64,000 bases of DNA from Cellulomonas timonensis (lineage in GTDB: Bacteria > Actinomycetota > Actinomycetes > Actinomycetales > Cellulomonadaceae). Positions 28,700-36,413 of the stretch are shown here, piece by piece. The stretch's first letter is position 1; each line of letters starts with the position of its first letter. A program made the translations under genes and the position numbers. The notes below the pieces were generated by a model. That model was not told the origin of the DNA, did no database searches, and saw only the letters and a list, made by a program, of their open reading frames with translations. The DNA lies in contig NZ_FCOT01000007.1 in assembly GCF_900046455.1 (NCBI RefSeq), positions 1 through 64,000 of the forward strand, read 5' to 3'.

Positions 28700-29782
28700 G
28701 TGCAGGCACAGGTTCGCTCAGGGCGCAGCCTCGCCGATGACGCGCGGGAGGCCCCGCGCGAGGTCGTCGTCGTGGGCCACGGGCCCGTGGCCGTCGGCGT
28801 CGCGGCGGTGCTCTCGGCGCGGCTCTCCGCGCGCTCGGGCGGCGTCGTCCGGATGCTCGACGCTGCCCCTGACGATGAGCCTGGCGCCGCGTTCGCGGGG
28901 GCGGACGCCGTCGTCCTGGCCTCCCACACCGGCGACCTCGGAGCGGCGCTCACGGAACCGTCGGCCGAGCGCCGCGCCGCCGCGGTGGCCGACGCCGAGC
29001 GGGTGCTGGCCGGCGCCCGAGCCGCCCGCGTCCCGCAGGTTGTGGCGATCACGTCCGCGATGGTCCACGGGGCCGCCCCGCAGCAGCCGCCGTTGCCCGA
29101 GGACGCGCCGCTGATCAGCGCGGCCGAGGCCGGCGACGGCGTGGTGGGCGACCTGCTGGCCGTCGAGGCGGTGCTGGCCCGGGCCGCACGGCGACGCGGC
29201 GGTCCGCGGGGGACGGGGCGGCGCCCCGCACCGATCGGCGGGCCCGCCGTCGACACGATGCTCCCCCGCCACTTCGAGGCGCCCCGGCTGCTGACGGTGC
29301 GCGGCGTCGAGCGTGAGTGGCAGTTCACGCATGTGGACGACCTCGGCTCGGCGGTGGCGCTCGTGGTCGACCAGCGGCTGCGTGGGCCGTTCACCGTCGG
29401 CCACCCCGACGTGCTCACCGCGCGCGAGGTCGAGGCTGCCGCGGGGATGCGCCGCATCGAGCTGGCCGCCGTCACCGCGTTCGGCACGGCCGAGCGCCTG
29501 CACCGGGTGGGCGCGCTGCCCGCCCCCGCCGCCGAGCTCGCCTACACCGTCTACCCGTGGACCGTCACCGGCGCCGGGCTGCTCGCCGCCGGGTGGGAGC
29601 CGCGCTGGTCGGCGGCGCAGTGCGTCGACGCGCTGCTCGAGGGCGTGCAGGGCCGCACCGCGCTCGCGGGCCGCAGGCTCGGAGCCCGGGACGCGGCGGC
29701 CGTCGGCGCGGCGGGCGCCGCCGTCGCGATGATCGGCACGGCAGCGGTGTGGCGCAGGGCGCGGGCCCGCCGCCGTCCCTGA
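28700..29782 (+). CDS. NAD-dependent epimerase/dehydratase-like protein
   Basis: A 360-residue SDR-like protein with an N-terminal Rossmann motif VVVVGHGPVAVGVAAVL and the strand-end sequence ADAVVLASHTGD. A usual YxxxK catalytic pair is not evident: where it should be, the sequence reads ISAAEAGDGVVGDLLAVEAV. It may therefore bind a dinucleotide without typical epimerase chemistry. WQFTHVDDLGSAVALVVD in the second half is typical of the extended SDR fold. GTG 28700 lies 71 bases from the divergent DUF2342 start. It precedes the PDZ-Lon gene on the same strand by 28 bases. Confidence 0.68.
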   Translation: MQAQVRSGRSLADDAREAPREVVVVGHGPVAVGVAAVLSARLSARSGGVVRMLDAAPDDEPGAAFAGADAVVLASHTGDLGAALTEPSAERRAAAVADAERVLAGARAARVPQVVAITSAMVHGAAPQQPPLPEDAPLISAAEAGDGVVGDLLAVEAVLARAARRRGGPRGTGRRPAPIGGPAVDTMLPRHFEAPRLLTVRGVEREWQFTHVDDLGSAVALVVDQRLRGPFTVGHPDVLTAREVEAAAGMRRIELAAVTAFGTAERLHRVGALPAPAAELAYTVYPWTVTGAGLLAAGWEPRWSAAQCVDALLEGVQGRTALAGRRLGARDAAAVGAAGAAVAMIGTAAVWRRARARRRP

Positions 29783-29810
29783 CCGTCTCGACCGCCGGGC
29801 TCACGGGTGC

Positions 29811-30941
29811 GTGGGGGATGATGTGCCGGTGCATGACGAGCCCACTCCCGCACCGGACGGCGTGACCGGCCTGGCGAACGACGGCCCGGCCGCGCCCAGC
29901 AACCGGTCCATCACCCTGTCCGTGACGATGCTGGCCTCCGCCGTCCTGCTGGCGGTGCTGGCCCTGCTGCCCGCGCCCTACGCCGTGAGCTCGCCCGGGC
30001 CCACCCGCGACACGCTGGGCGAGCACGCGGGGGAGCCGCTCATCACCATCTCCGGCGCCGAGACCTACAACGCGACGGGCGAGCTGCTGCTGACGACCGT
30101 GTCCACCACGGGTCGGCCGGGCTACCCGTCGAACCTGCTGAGCGTGGTGACCGGCTGGTTCCAGGGCGCCACGGCCGTGCGGCCCGTCGAGCTGGTGTTC
30201 CCGCCCGACGTCTCGCAGGACGAGTTCGATCAGAGCAACGAGGCGGCGATGGTCTCCTCGCAGGAGAACGCCACGGTCTCGGCCCTCGAGGAGCTCGGCT
30301 ACGAGGTGCCGGCCACGATGACCATCGCCGGCACCACCGAGGACAGCGGCGCCGCGGGGATCGTGCAGGAGGGCGACGTGCTGGTCTCGATGGACGGCGA
30401 GCCGCTCACCACCTACTCGCAGCTCGTGGACCGGCTCTTCGCGACGGAGCCGGGCTCCACGGTGCAGCTCGGCGTGCTGCGCGACGGCCAGCCCGTCGAC
30501 CTCGAGGTCGTCACCGCGGAGCGCGAGGGCGGCGGCAGCCAGCTCGGGGTGTACATCGACCCGCAGTTCGACCTGCCGGTGGACGTGTCCATCAAGATCG
30601 ACGACATCGGCGGCTCGAGCGCCGGCACCATGTTCGCGCTGGGGATCATCGACAAGCTCACGCCCGAGGACGAGGCGAACGGCGCGATCATCGCGGGCAC
30701 CGGCACCATGGACTCCGTGGGCCGCGTCGGCGCCATCGGCGGCATCCAGCAGAAGCTCGCGGGCGCCCGCCGCGACGGCGCCGAGTGGTTCCTGGCGCCC
30801 GCCGCGAACTGCGACGAGGTCGTCGGGCATGTGCCGGACGGCCTGCGGGTGGTGAAGGTCGAGACCCTGCACGAGGCGCGCGAGGCGGTCGTCGCGATCG
30901 GCGCGGGGCAGGGCGACGACCTGCCGACGTGCGGCTCCTGA
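29811..30941 (+). CDS. Membrane-anchored PDZ-Lon (S16) serine protease
   Basis: A 376-residue protein with one N-terminal membrane segment (LSVTMLASAVLLAVLALLP, about 36-54), a PDZ domain (about 170-235; AAGIVQEGDVLVSMDGEPL) and a C-terminal Lon protease domain. The Ser-Lys dyad is visible as GGSSAG (Ser270) and QQKLAGA (Lys315), 45 residues apart, as in Lon. The extracytoplasmic position suggests quality control or processing of envelope proteins. The GTG start is uncertain because GTG 29823 is also in frame. A neighbouring UPF0182 gene is conserved in mycobacteria (Rv3193c/Rv3194c). Confidence 0.87.
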   Translation: MGDDVPVHDEPTPAPDGVTGLANDGPAAPSNRSITLSVTMLASAVLLAVLALLPAPYAVSSPGPTRDTLGEHAGEPLITISGAETYNATGELLLTTVSTTGRPGYPSNLLSVVTGWFQGATAVRPVELVFPPDVSQDEFDQSNEAAMVSSQENATVSALEELGYEVPATMTIAGTTEDSGAAGIVQEGDVLVSMDGEPLTTYSQLVDRLFATEPGSTVQLGVLRDGQPVDLEVVTAEREGGGSQLGVYIDPQFDLPVDVSIKIDDIGGSSAGTMFALGIIDKLTPEDEANGAIIAGTGTMDSVGRVGAIGGIQQKLAGARRDGAEWFLAPAANCDEVVGHVPDGLRVVKVETLHEAREAVVAIGAGQGDDLPTCGS

Positions 30942-30976
30942 GCTGAGGCCGCGGCTCACGCCCGCGGGCGGCTAGC

Positions 30977-31528
30977 TCACTCCAGCGTGGAGCGCAGCGC
31001 CTCCACCAGGCCGGGCACCACGTCCGAGCCCTCGCCGACCGCGTCATCGGAGTCGTTCGCCCGGGTGCGGACCGCGCACCAGGACGGGCCGTCGCGCAGC
31101 ACGCCCACGGCGATGCGCACGTCCTGGCGGTCCGGGTGGCCCATGAGGTAGGCGAGCGCCTCGTCGGGGTCGGCGGGCATGCCCTCCTCGGCGGCCGGGG
31201 GCAGCACGACGCGCTCGACGGTCACCGCGGCGCCGTCCACCGTCGGCGGCCACGTGATGCCGCCCAGCAGCTCCTCGAGGTCCTCGGCCGCGGGCAGACC
31301 CTCCTGCTCCACCGACGTCAGGTGCTGCGGCTCGTCGGCCGCACGGGCCACCACCTCGGCGGGGAGCTGCTCCGCGAGGCCCGGCTCGGCCTCCAGGGCC
31401 TGGGCGGTGCGGACGAGCGCGAAGACGCGGGCCGGCCCGTCCCACCCACCGGTGGCGACGTGGCGCTCGATCTCGCGGACCGCGTCGGCGAGCGCGAGCT
31501 GGGTAGCGACGGGAGAGGCGTCAGTCAT
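30977..31528 (-). CDS. PPA1309-family conserved actinobacterial protein
   Basis: A 183-residue cytosolic protein. The opening QLALADAVREIERHVATGGWDGPARVFALVRT, the mid-segment TWPPTVDGAAVTVERVVLPP, and the end VLRDGPSWCAVRTR identify the conserved PPA1309 family of unknown function. It lies between the PDZ-Lon gene (convergent) and UPF0182 (divergent), where it often occurs in Micrococcales. No catalytic motif is recognisable. Confidence 0.78.
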   Translation of the reverse strand: MTDASPVATQLALADAVREIERHVATGGWDGPARVFALVRTAQALEAEPGLAEQLPAEVVARAADEPQHLTSVEQEGLPAAEDLEELLGGITWPPTVDGAAVTVERVVLPPAAEEGMPADPDEALAYLMGHPDRQDVRIAVGVLRDGPSWCAVRTRANDSDDAVGEGSDVVPGLVEALRSTLE

Positions 31529-31652
31529 AGAGCCATCGTCCCATCTTCGCGTGGGAGCCTATGTGCGGGGCCATGGGAACCTGTGGGCCGCCTGGGTCGT
31601 TCACGGAGCAACGTGCACACCCGACTCAGCTGACGACGAGGACCTTGATCCA

Positions 31653-34646
31653 GTGACTTTCGCTCATCCGCCCACCCGCCCGGGTCGACCTCATCCGCCA
31701 CGGGAGCGCCGTGGACCACTGGTCCCCACGGTCATCGTGCTGGCTGTGCTGGTGGTCCTCCTGTTGATCGCCGCCAACGTCTGGACCGAGTTCCTCTGGT
31801 TCCAGCAGCTCGGCTACGTCGAGGTCATCCGCACCGAGTGGGGCTCGCGCCTGGTGCTGTTCCTGCTCGGCTTCCTGGTGATGGGCGGCGTGGTCTTCGC
31901 GAGCCTGCGGTTCGCCTACCGCTCGCGCCCGGTGTACGCGCCGTCCACGCAGGAGCAGGCGAACCTCGACCAGTACCGCGAGGCCATCGAGCCGCTGCGC
32001 CGCGTCGTGATGATCGCCGCGCCCGCCGTGCTCGGGCTGTTCGCGGGCGGCGCCGCCTCGCAGCAGTGGGCCACCATCCAGCTCTGGATGAACAGCGTCC
32101 ACGTCGGCAAGACGGACCCGCAGTACGGGATGGACCTGTCGTTCTACCTGTTCACGCTGCCGGGCCTGCGGTTCATCGTGTCCTTCCTGATGGCCGTGGT
32201 GATCCTGGCCGGCATCGCGGGCGTCGCCACGCAGTACCTCTACGGCGGCCTGCGGATCGGCGGCGCGGCGCACGGCGCCCGCACCACGCGCGCGGCACGC
32301 ATCCAGGTCTCGGTGACCGGCGCGGCGCTCATGCTGCTCATCGCCGCGAACTACTGGCTCGACCGGTACTCCGTGCTGACCCGTGAGGGCGACAAGTTCG
32401 AGGGCGCGTCGTTCACCGACGTCAACGCCGTCATCCCCGCCAAGGGCATCCTCGCGGGCGTCGCCGTGTTCGTGGCGATCCTGTTCATCGTGACGGCTGT
32501 GCGCGGCACGTGGCGCCTGCCGGCGATCGGCGTCGGGCTGATGGTGGTCTCCGCGATCGCCGTGGGCGGCGTCTACCCGGCCATCGTCCAGCGCTTCCAG
32601 GTGACCCCGAACCAGCAGGACGCCGAGGCGGAGTTCATCCAGCGCAACATCGACGCGACGCTCGACGCCTTCGCGCTCGACGGCGTGGAGGTCTCCGAGT
32701 ACGACGCCGAGGTCACCGCCGAGAAGGGCGCGCTGCGCTCTGACGCGGACACGACGGCGTCCATCCGACTCCTGGACCCGCAGATCGTCAGCCCGTCGTT
32801 CAAGCAGCTCCAGCAGAACAAGGGCTACTACTCCTTCGCGGACACGCTGTCCGTGGACCGGTACACGATCAACGACGAGAGCCGCGACACCGTGATCGCC
32901 GTCCGCGAGCTCGAGCTCAGCGGCATCAACGACGCGCAGCGCAACTGGATCAACGACCACACCGTGTACACGCACGGCTTCGGCGTGGTGGCCGCCTACG
33001 GCAACACGACCGGCGCCCGTGGCGCCCCCGCGTTCTGGGAGGGCGGCATCCCGTCCTCCGGCGAGATGGGGGAGTACGAGGAGCGGATCTACTTCAGCCC
33101 CAAGTCGCCCGACTACTCCATCGTCGGCTCGCCCGACAACCAGGAGTGGGAGCTCGACTACCCGGACGACTCGGCGCCGGGCGGCCAGGTGAACACCAGC
33201 TTCCCGACTGACGAGGTCGACGCCGGCCCGAGCATCGGCACGCCGCTCAACCAGTTGCTGTACGCGATCAAGTTCGGCTCCGAGCAGATCGTGTTCTCCG
33301 ACCGGGTGACCGACGAGTCGCAGATCCTCTACGACCGCGACCCGCGCACCCGCGTGGAGAAGGTCGCCCCGTACCTGACCCTCGACGGCCGCGTGTACCC
33401 CGCGGTGGTCGACGGGCGCGTGGTGTGGATCGTGGACGGCTACACGACGTCCGACCAGTACCCGTACGCCGCGTCGCGCTCTCTCGAGGACGCCACGACG
33501 GACTCGCTCACGGCGCGCTCGGCCTCCATCGAGGCGCTCGAGCCGGAGAAGGTCAACTACATCCGCAACTCGGTGAAGGCCACCGTCGACGCCTACGACG
33601 GCTCGGTGAAGCTGTACGCGTGGGACACCGAGGACCCGGTGCTGCAGGCGTGGAACAAGGTGTTCCCGACGTCGCTGTCGTCCGTCGAGGACATCAGCAG
33701 CCAGCTGATGAGCCACATCCGCTACCCCGAGGACCTGTTCAAGGTGCAGCGGAACCTGCTCACCCGGTACCACGTGCAGGACGCCACCCAGTTCTTCTCC
33801 GGCGGTGACTTCTGGGCCAACCCGAACGACCCGACGCTCGGCGACCAGCAGGTGGCCCAGCCGCCGTACTACCTGACGTTGAAGATGCCGGACCAGGACG
33901 AGGCGACGTTCTCGCTGATGTCCACGTTCATCCCGGCCGGCACCAACCAGCGCAACGTGCTCACCGGCTTCTTGGCGGTCGACGCCGAGGCGGGAACCGA
34001 GGCCGGCAAGGTTGCGGAGGGCTACGGGAAGCTCCGGCTGCTCGAGCTGCCACGTGACTCGACGGTGCCCGGGCCCGGCCAGGTGAACAACAACTTCAGC
34101 GCCGACCCGACGGTCTCCCAGCAGCTCAACCTGCTGCAGCAGGCGAACTCCGCCGTCGTGCGTGGGAACCTGCTGACCTTGCCCGTCGGCGGCGGCCTGT
34201 TGTACGTGCAGCCCGTGTACGTGCAGTCCTCCAGCGGCACGCAGTTCCCGCTGCTGCAGCGGGTGCTCGTGGCCTTCGGCGACCAGATCGGGTTCGCCCC
34301 GACGCTGGACGAGGCGCTGGACCAGGTGTTCGGCGGCGACTCCGGCACCAATGCCGGAGACGTGGGCACCGACCCCGAGGCCGGCGTCGAGCAGCCCGTG
34401 CCCGAGGACGGCGCCACCGAGGCGCCGGCCCCCGAGCCGACGGCGACGCCCGAGCCGACGGACGCCCCCACCGGGGACGCCCGGGCGGCCCTCGACAAGG
34501 CGCTCGCCGACGCCAGCCAGGCCATGAAGGACGGTCAGGCGGCTCTGGCCGCAGGCGACTTCGCGGCGTACGGTGAGGCGCAGAAGCGGCTCGACACGGC
34601 GCTCTCGGCGGCGATCGCCGCAGAGCAGCAGCTCGACCAGGGCTAA
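31653..34646 (+). CDS. UPF0182 family large membrane protein
   Basis: A 997-residue protein. The N-terminal third carries about seven membrane segments (from TVIVLAVLVVLLLIAANVW to AIGVGLMVVSAIAVGGVYPAIV), followed by a large extracytoplasmic domain (RFQVTPNQQDAEAEFIQRNI, ITDGYTTS-like and NYIRNSVKATVDAYDG blocks) and a Pro/Glu/Thr-rich linker with a helical tail (about 900-997). The UPF0182 role is unknown. Start GTG 31653 (MTFAHPPTRPGR) precedes a basic stretch and the first helix; upstream sequence lacks similarity. A strong terminator follows. Confidence 0.9.
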   Translation: MTFAHPPTRPGRPHPPRERRGPLVPTVIVLAVLVVLLLIAANVWTEFLWFQQLGYVEVIRTEWGSRLVLFLLGFLVMGGVVFASLRFAYRSRPVYAPSTQEQANLDQYREAIEPLRRVVMIAAPAVLGLFAGGAASQQWATIQLWMNSVHVGKTDPQYGMDLSFYLFTLPGLRFIVSFLMAVVILAGIAGVATQYLYGGLRIGGAAHGARTTRAARIQVSVTGAALMLLIAANYWLDRYSVLTREGDKFEGASFTDVNAVIPAKGILAGVAVFVAILFIVTAVRGTWRLPAIGVGLMVVSAIAVGGVYPAIVQRFQVTPNQQDAEAEFIQRNIDATLDAFALDGVEVSEYDAEVTAEKGALRSDADTTASIRLLDPQIVSPSFKQLQQNKGYYSFADTLSVDRYTINDESRDTVIAVRELELSGINDAQRNWINDHTVYTHGFGVVAAYGNTTGARGAPAFWEGGIPSSGEMGEYEERIYFSPKSPDYSIVGSPDNQEWELDYPDDSAPGGQVNTSFPTDEVDAGPSIGTPLNQLLYAIKFGSEQIVFSDRVTDESQILYDRDPRTRVEKVAPYLTLDGRVYPAVVDGRVVWIVDGYTTSDQYPYAASRSLEDATTDSLTARSASIEALEPEKVNYIRNSVKATVDAYDGSVKLYAWDTEDPVLQAWNKVFPTSLSSVEDISSQLMSHIRYPEDLFKVQRNLLTRYHVQDATQFFSGGDFWANPNDPTLGDQQVAQPPYYLTLKMPDQDEATFSLMSTFIPAGTNQRNVLTGFLAVDAEAGTEAGKVAEGYGKLRLLELPRDSTVPGPGQVNNNFSADPTVSQQLNLLQQANSAVVRGNLLTLPVGGGLLYVQPVYVQSSSGTQFPLLQRVLVAFGDQIGFAPTLDEALDQVFGGDSGTNAGDVGTDPEAGVEQPVPEDGATEAPAPEPTATPEPTDAPTGDARAALDKALADASQAMKDGQAALAAGDFAAYGEAQKRLDTALSAAIAAEQQLDQG

Positions 34647-34665
34647 GGCCCGAACGATGGGCGGC

Positions 34666-34698
34666 GCGGGGCGGTGGACGTATGAGCCACCGCCCCGC
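34666..34698 (+). terminator. Terminator after the UPF0182 gene
   Basis: Perfect 12-base arms (34666-34677 and 34687-34698) and a 9-base loop lie 20 bases after the UPF0182 stop. Confidence 0.78.
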
Positions 34699-34771
34699 GG
34701 TGCGTCCGGGGCAGGGGCGCGGGACCCGATTTGGCTGTCGTCCCACCTGTGCCGTACTGTGAAGACACCGA

Positions 34772-34845
34772 CGCGGGGTGGAGCAGCTCGGTAGCTCGCT
34801 GGGCTCATAACCCAGAGGTCGCAGGTTCAAATCCTGCCCCCGCTA
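34772..34845 (+). tRNA. Initiator tRNA-fMet(CAU)
   Basis: A 74-base cloverleaf with anticodon CAT in the loop CTCATAA. Initiator identity is shown by the unpaired C1 opposite T72 and three consecutive G-C pairs in the anticodon stem (CTGGG/CCCAG). The T-arm is GCAGG-TTCAAAT-CCTGC. The CCA tail is not encoded: CTT follows A73. A strong hairpin follows it 17 bases downstream. Confidence 0.95.
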
Positions 34846-34862
34846 CTTGTGAAGTGGCAGTA

Positions 34863-34900
34863 CAGAGGCCCTCTCGATCATCAGATCGAGAGGGCCTCTG
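34863..34900. terminator. Bidirectional terminator between tRNA and VOC gene
   Basis: Perfect 17-base arms (34863-34879 and 34884-34900) with a 4-base loop ATCA, followed by TCGTTGG. It separates the initiator tRNA from the convergent VOC gene. Confidence 0.85.
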
Positions 34901-34913
34901 TCGTTGGCGTAGG

Positions 34914-35339
34914 TCAGCTCGCGTCCCACTGGGCCTCGACGTCGAGGACCCACGTGACCCCGAAGCGGTCGGTGAGCATCCCGTACAGCGGCGCCCACGC
35001 GGCCGGGGCGAGCGGGACGGCGATGGTGGAGCCCTCGGCGAGCTTCTTCCAGTAGCCGGTGACCTCCTCGGCGTCGGCGCCCCGGACGGAGACGAAGAAC
35101 GGGATCGTGCCGGGCTGCCAGGCGGTGTGGGAGGGCACGTCGTAGGCCATGACCCGGACGCCGGCGCCGGAGGCGACCTGGCCCCACATGATCTGGTCGG
35201 CCTCCTCGGCGGCGGTGACGGCTCCCGCGTCGGCGTAGGTGATGGCGGCGAGGTCGCCGCCGAAGACGGACTGGTAGAACTCCAGGGCGGCGCGGGCCTG
35301 GCCACGGAAGTTCAGGTGGGGCGTGACGTTGACGGACAT
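34914..35339 (-). CDS. PhnB-like VOC-superfamily protein
   Basis: A 141-residue glyoxalase-fold protein of the PhnB-like (3-demethylubiquinone methyltransferase-like) group: NVTPHLNFRGQARAALEFYQSVFGG at the N-terminus and a second half ending FGVTWVLDVEAQ. It lacks evident glyoxalase I metal ligands, as in other PhnB-like proteins of unknown role. It is divergent from a WYL regulator with 114 bases between starts, so that regulator likely controls it. This pairing is common in actinobacteria. Confidence 0.85.
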   Translation of the reverse strand: MSVNVTPHLNFRGQARAALEFYQSVFGGDLAAITYADAGAVTAAEEADQIMWGQVASGAGVRVMAYDVPSHTAWQPGTIPFFVSVRGADAEEVTGYWKKLAEGSTIAVPLAPAAWAPLYGMLTDRFGVTWVLDVEAQWDAS

Positions 35340-35453
35340 GGATGGCTCCTGAGGTGGATGGGCTGCTGGGCCCCGAGGTTCTCGGGGCATGTCACCGAGA
35401 CTTCCAGGAGTAGCGGCCAGATCCTGGCCTCTACTTCGACTACTTTGACGACC

Positions 35454-36413
35454 ATGACGACGCCCACCTCCCGGCTGCTGCGACTGCTCTCGCTGCTGCA
35501 AACCCGGCGCGACTGGCCCGGCCAGGTGCTGGCAGAGCGCCTGGAGATCAGCCCGCGCACCGTGCGCCGGGACGTCGAGCACCTGCGCGAGCTGGGCTAC
35601 CGGGTCACCGCCGTCAAGGGGCCCGACGGCGGGTACCGGCTCGACGCGGGCTCGGAGCTGCCCCCGATGCTGTTCGACGACGAGCAGGCCGTCGCCCTGG
35701 CGGTGGCGCTGCAGGCGACCTCGGTCAGCGGGATCGGGATCGACGAGGCGGCCGGCCGGGCGCTGGCCACCGTGCGGCAGGTGATGCCGGCCAGGCTGCG
35801 GCGGCGCATCGACTCCCTCGACGTCACAGCGGTGCCCGCCACCGGGGCGGCGCCGACCCCGACGGTCTCCCCGGACGTGCTGGTGGCCGTCAGCACCGCC
35901 ATCCGCCAGCGGGAGGTCCTCGCCTTCGACTACGCGCCCGACGCGGCGGACCACCCCGCACGCCGGGTCGAGCCGCACCACGTGGTGACCTCGTCCGGGC
36001 GGTGGCACCTCGTGGCCTGGGACCTCGACAAGGGCGCGTGGCGGATCTTCCGCCTCGACCGCGTCCAGCCGCGAATGCCCACCGGGCGCCGGTTCACACG
36101 GCGGGAAGTGCCCGGCGGCGACGTCGCAGAGTATGCGGCCGCCAGGTTCAAGGGCTCCGACCAGGCGAACGCATGGCCCTGCGTCGGCGAGGTGACGCTG
36201 GCCCTGCCCGTCGGCGACGTGGCGCCGTTCGCCGGGGACGGCGTCGTGACCGACCTGGGCGACGGTCGCTGCCGGCTCACGGCAGGGTCGTGGTCGTGGG
36301 TGGCGCTCGCCGCCTCCCTCGGCAGGTTCGACGCCGACATTGAGGACGTCGCGCCGGCGGAGCTCGCCGTTGCATTCGGTGTCCTCGCCGAGCGCTACTC
36401 CCGCGCGACGTGA
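35454..36413 (+). CDS. YafY-type HTH/WYL-domain transcriptional regulator
   Basis: A 319-residue regulator. The N-terminal HTH_11 (RLLRLLSLLQTRRDWPGQVLAERLEISPRTVRRDVEHLRELGY) is followed by a WYL domain whose ligand-binding signature is degraded to WHLVAWDLDKGAWRIFRLDRV, and then by a WCX C-terminal domain. WYL regulators sense small nucleic-acid or metabolite ligands, and some control defence genes. The nearest candidate target is the divergent VOC gene; the AAA ATPase gene starts 240 bases downstream and could also be under its influence. Start ATG 35454 opens the HTH. Confidence 0.85.
   Translation: MTTPTSRLLRLLSLLQTRRDWPGQVLAERLEISPRTVRRDVEHLRELGYRVTAVKGPDGGYRLDAGSELPPMLFDDEQAVALAVALQATSVSGIGIDEAAGRALATVRQVMPARLRRRIDSLDVTAVPATGAAPTPTVSPDVLVAVSTAIRQREVLAFDYAPDAADHPARRVEPHHVVTSSGRWHLVAWDLDKGAWRIFRLDRVQPRMPTGRRFTRREVPGGDVAEYAAARFKGSDQANAWPCVGEVTLALPVGDVAPFAGDGVVTDLGDGRCRLTAGSWSWVALAASLGRFDADIEDVAPAELAVAFGVLAERYSRAT

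Noticed and set aside
31626-34808. A 1060-codon minus-strand open frame antisense to UPF0182
   Set aside because: Its translation is repetitive in His, Arg, Val and Asp without motifs, and the plus-strand UPF0182 reading has clear membrane segments and family blocks.
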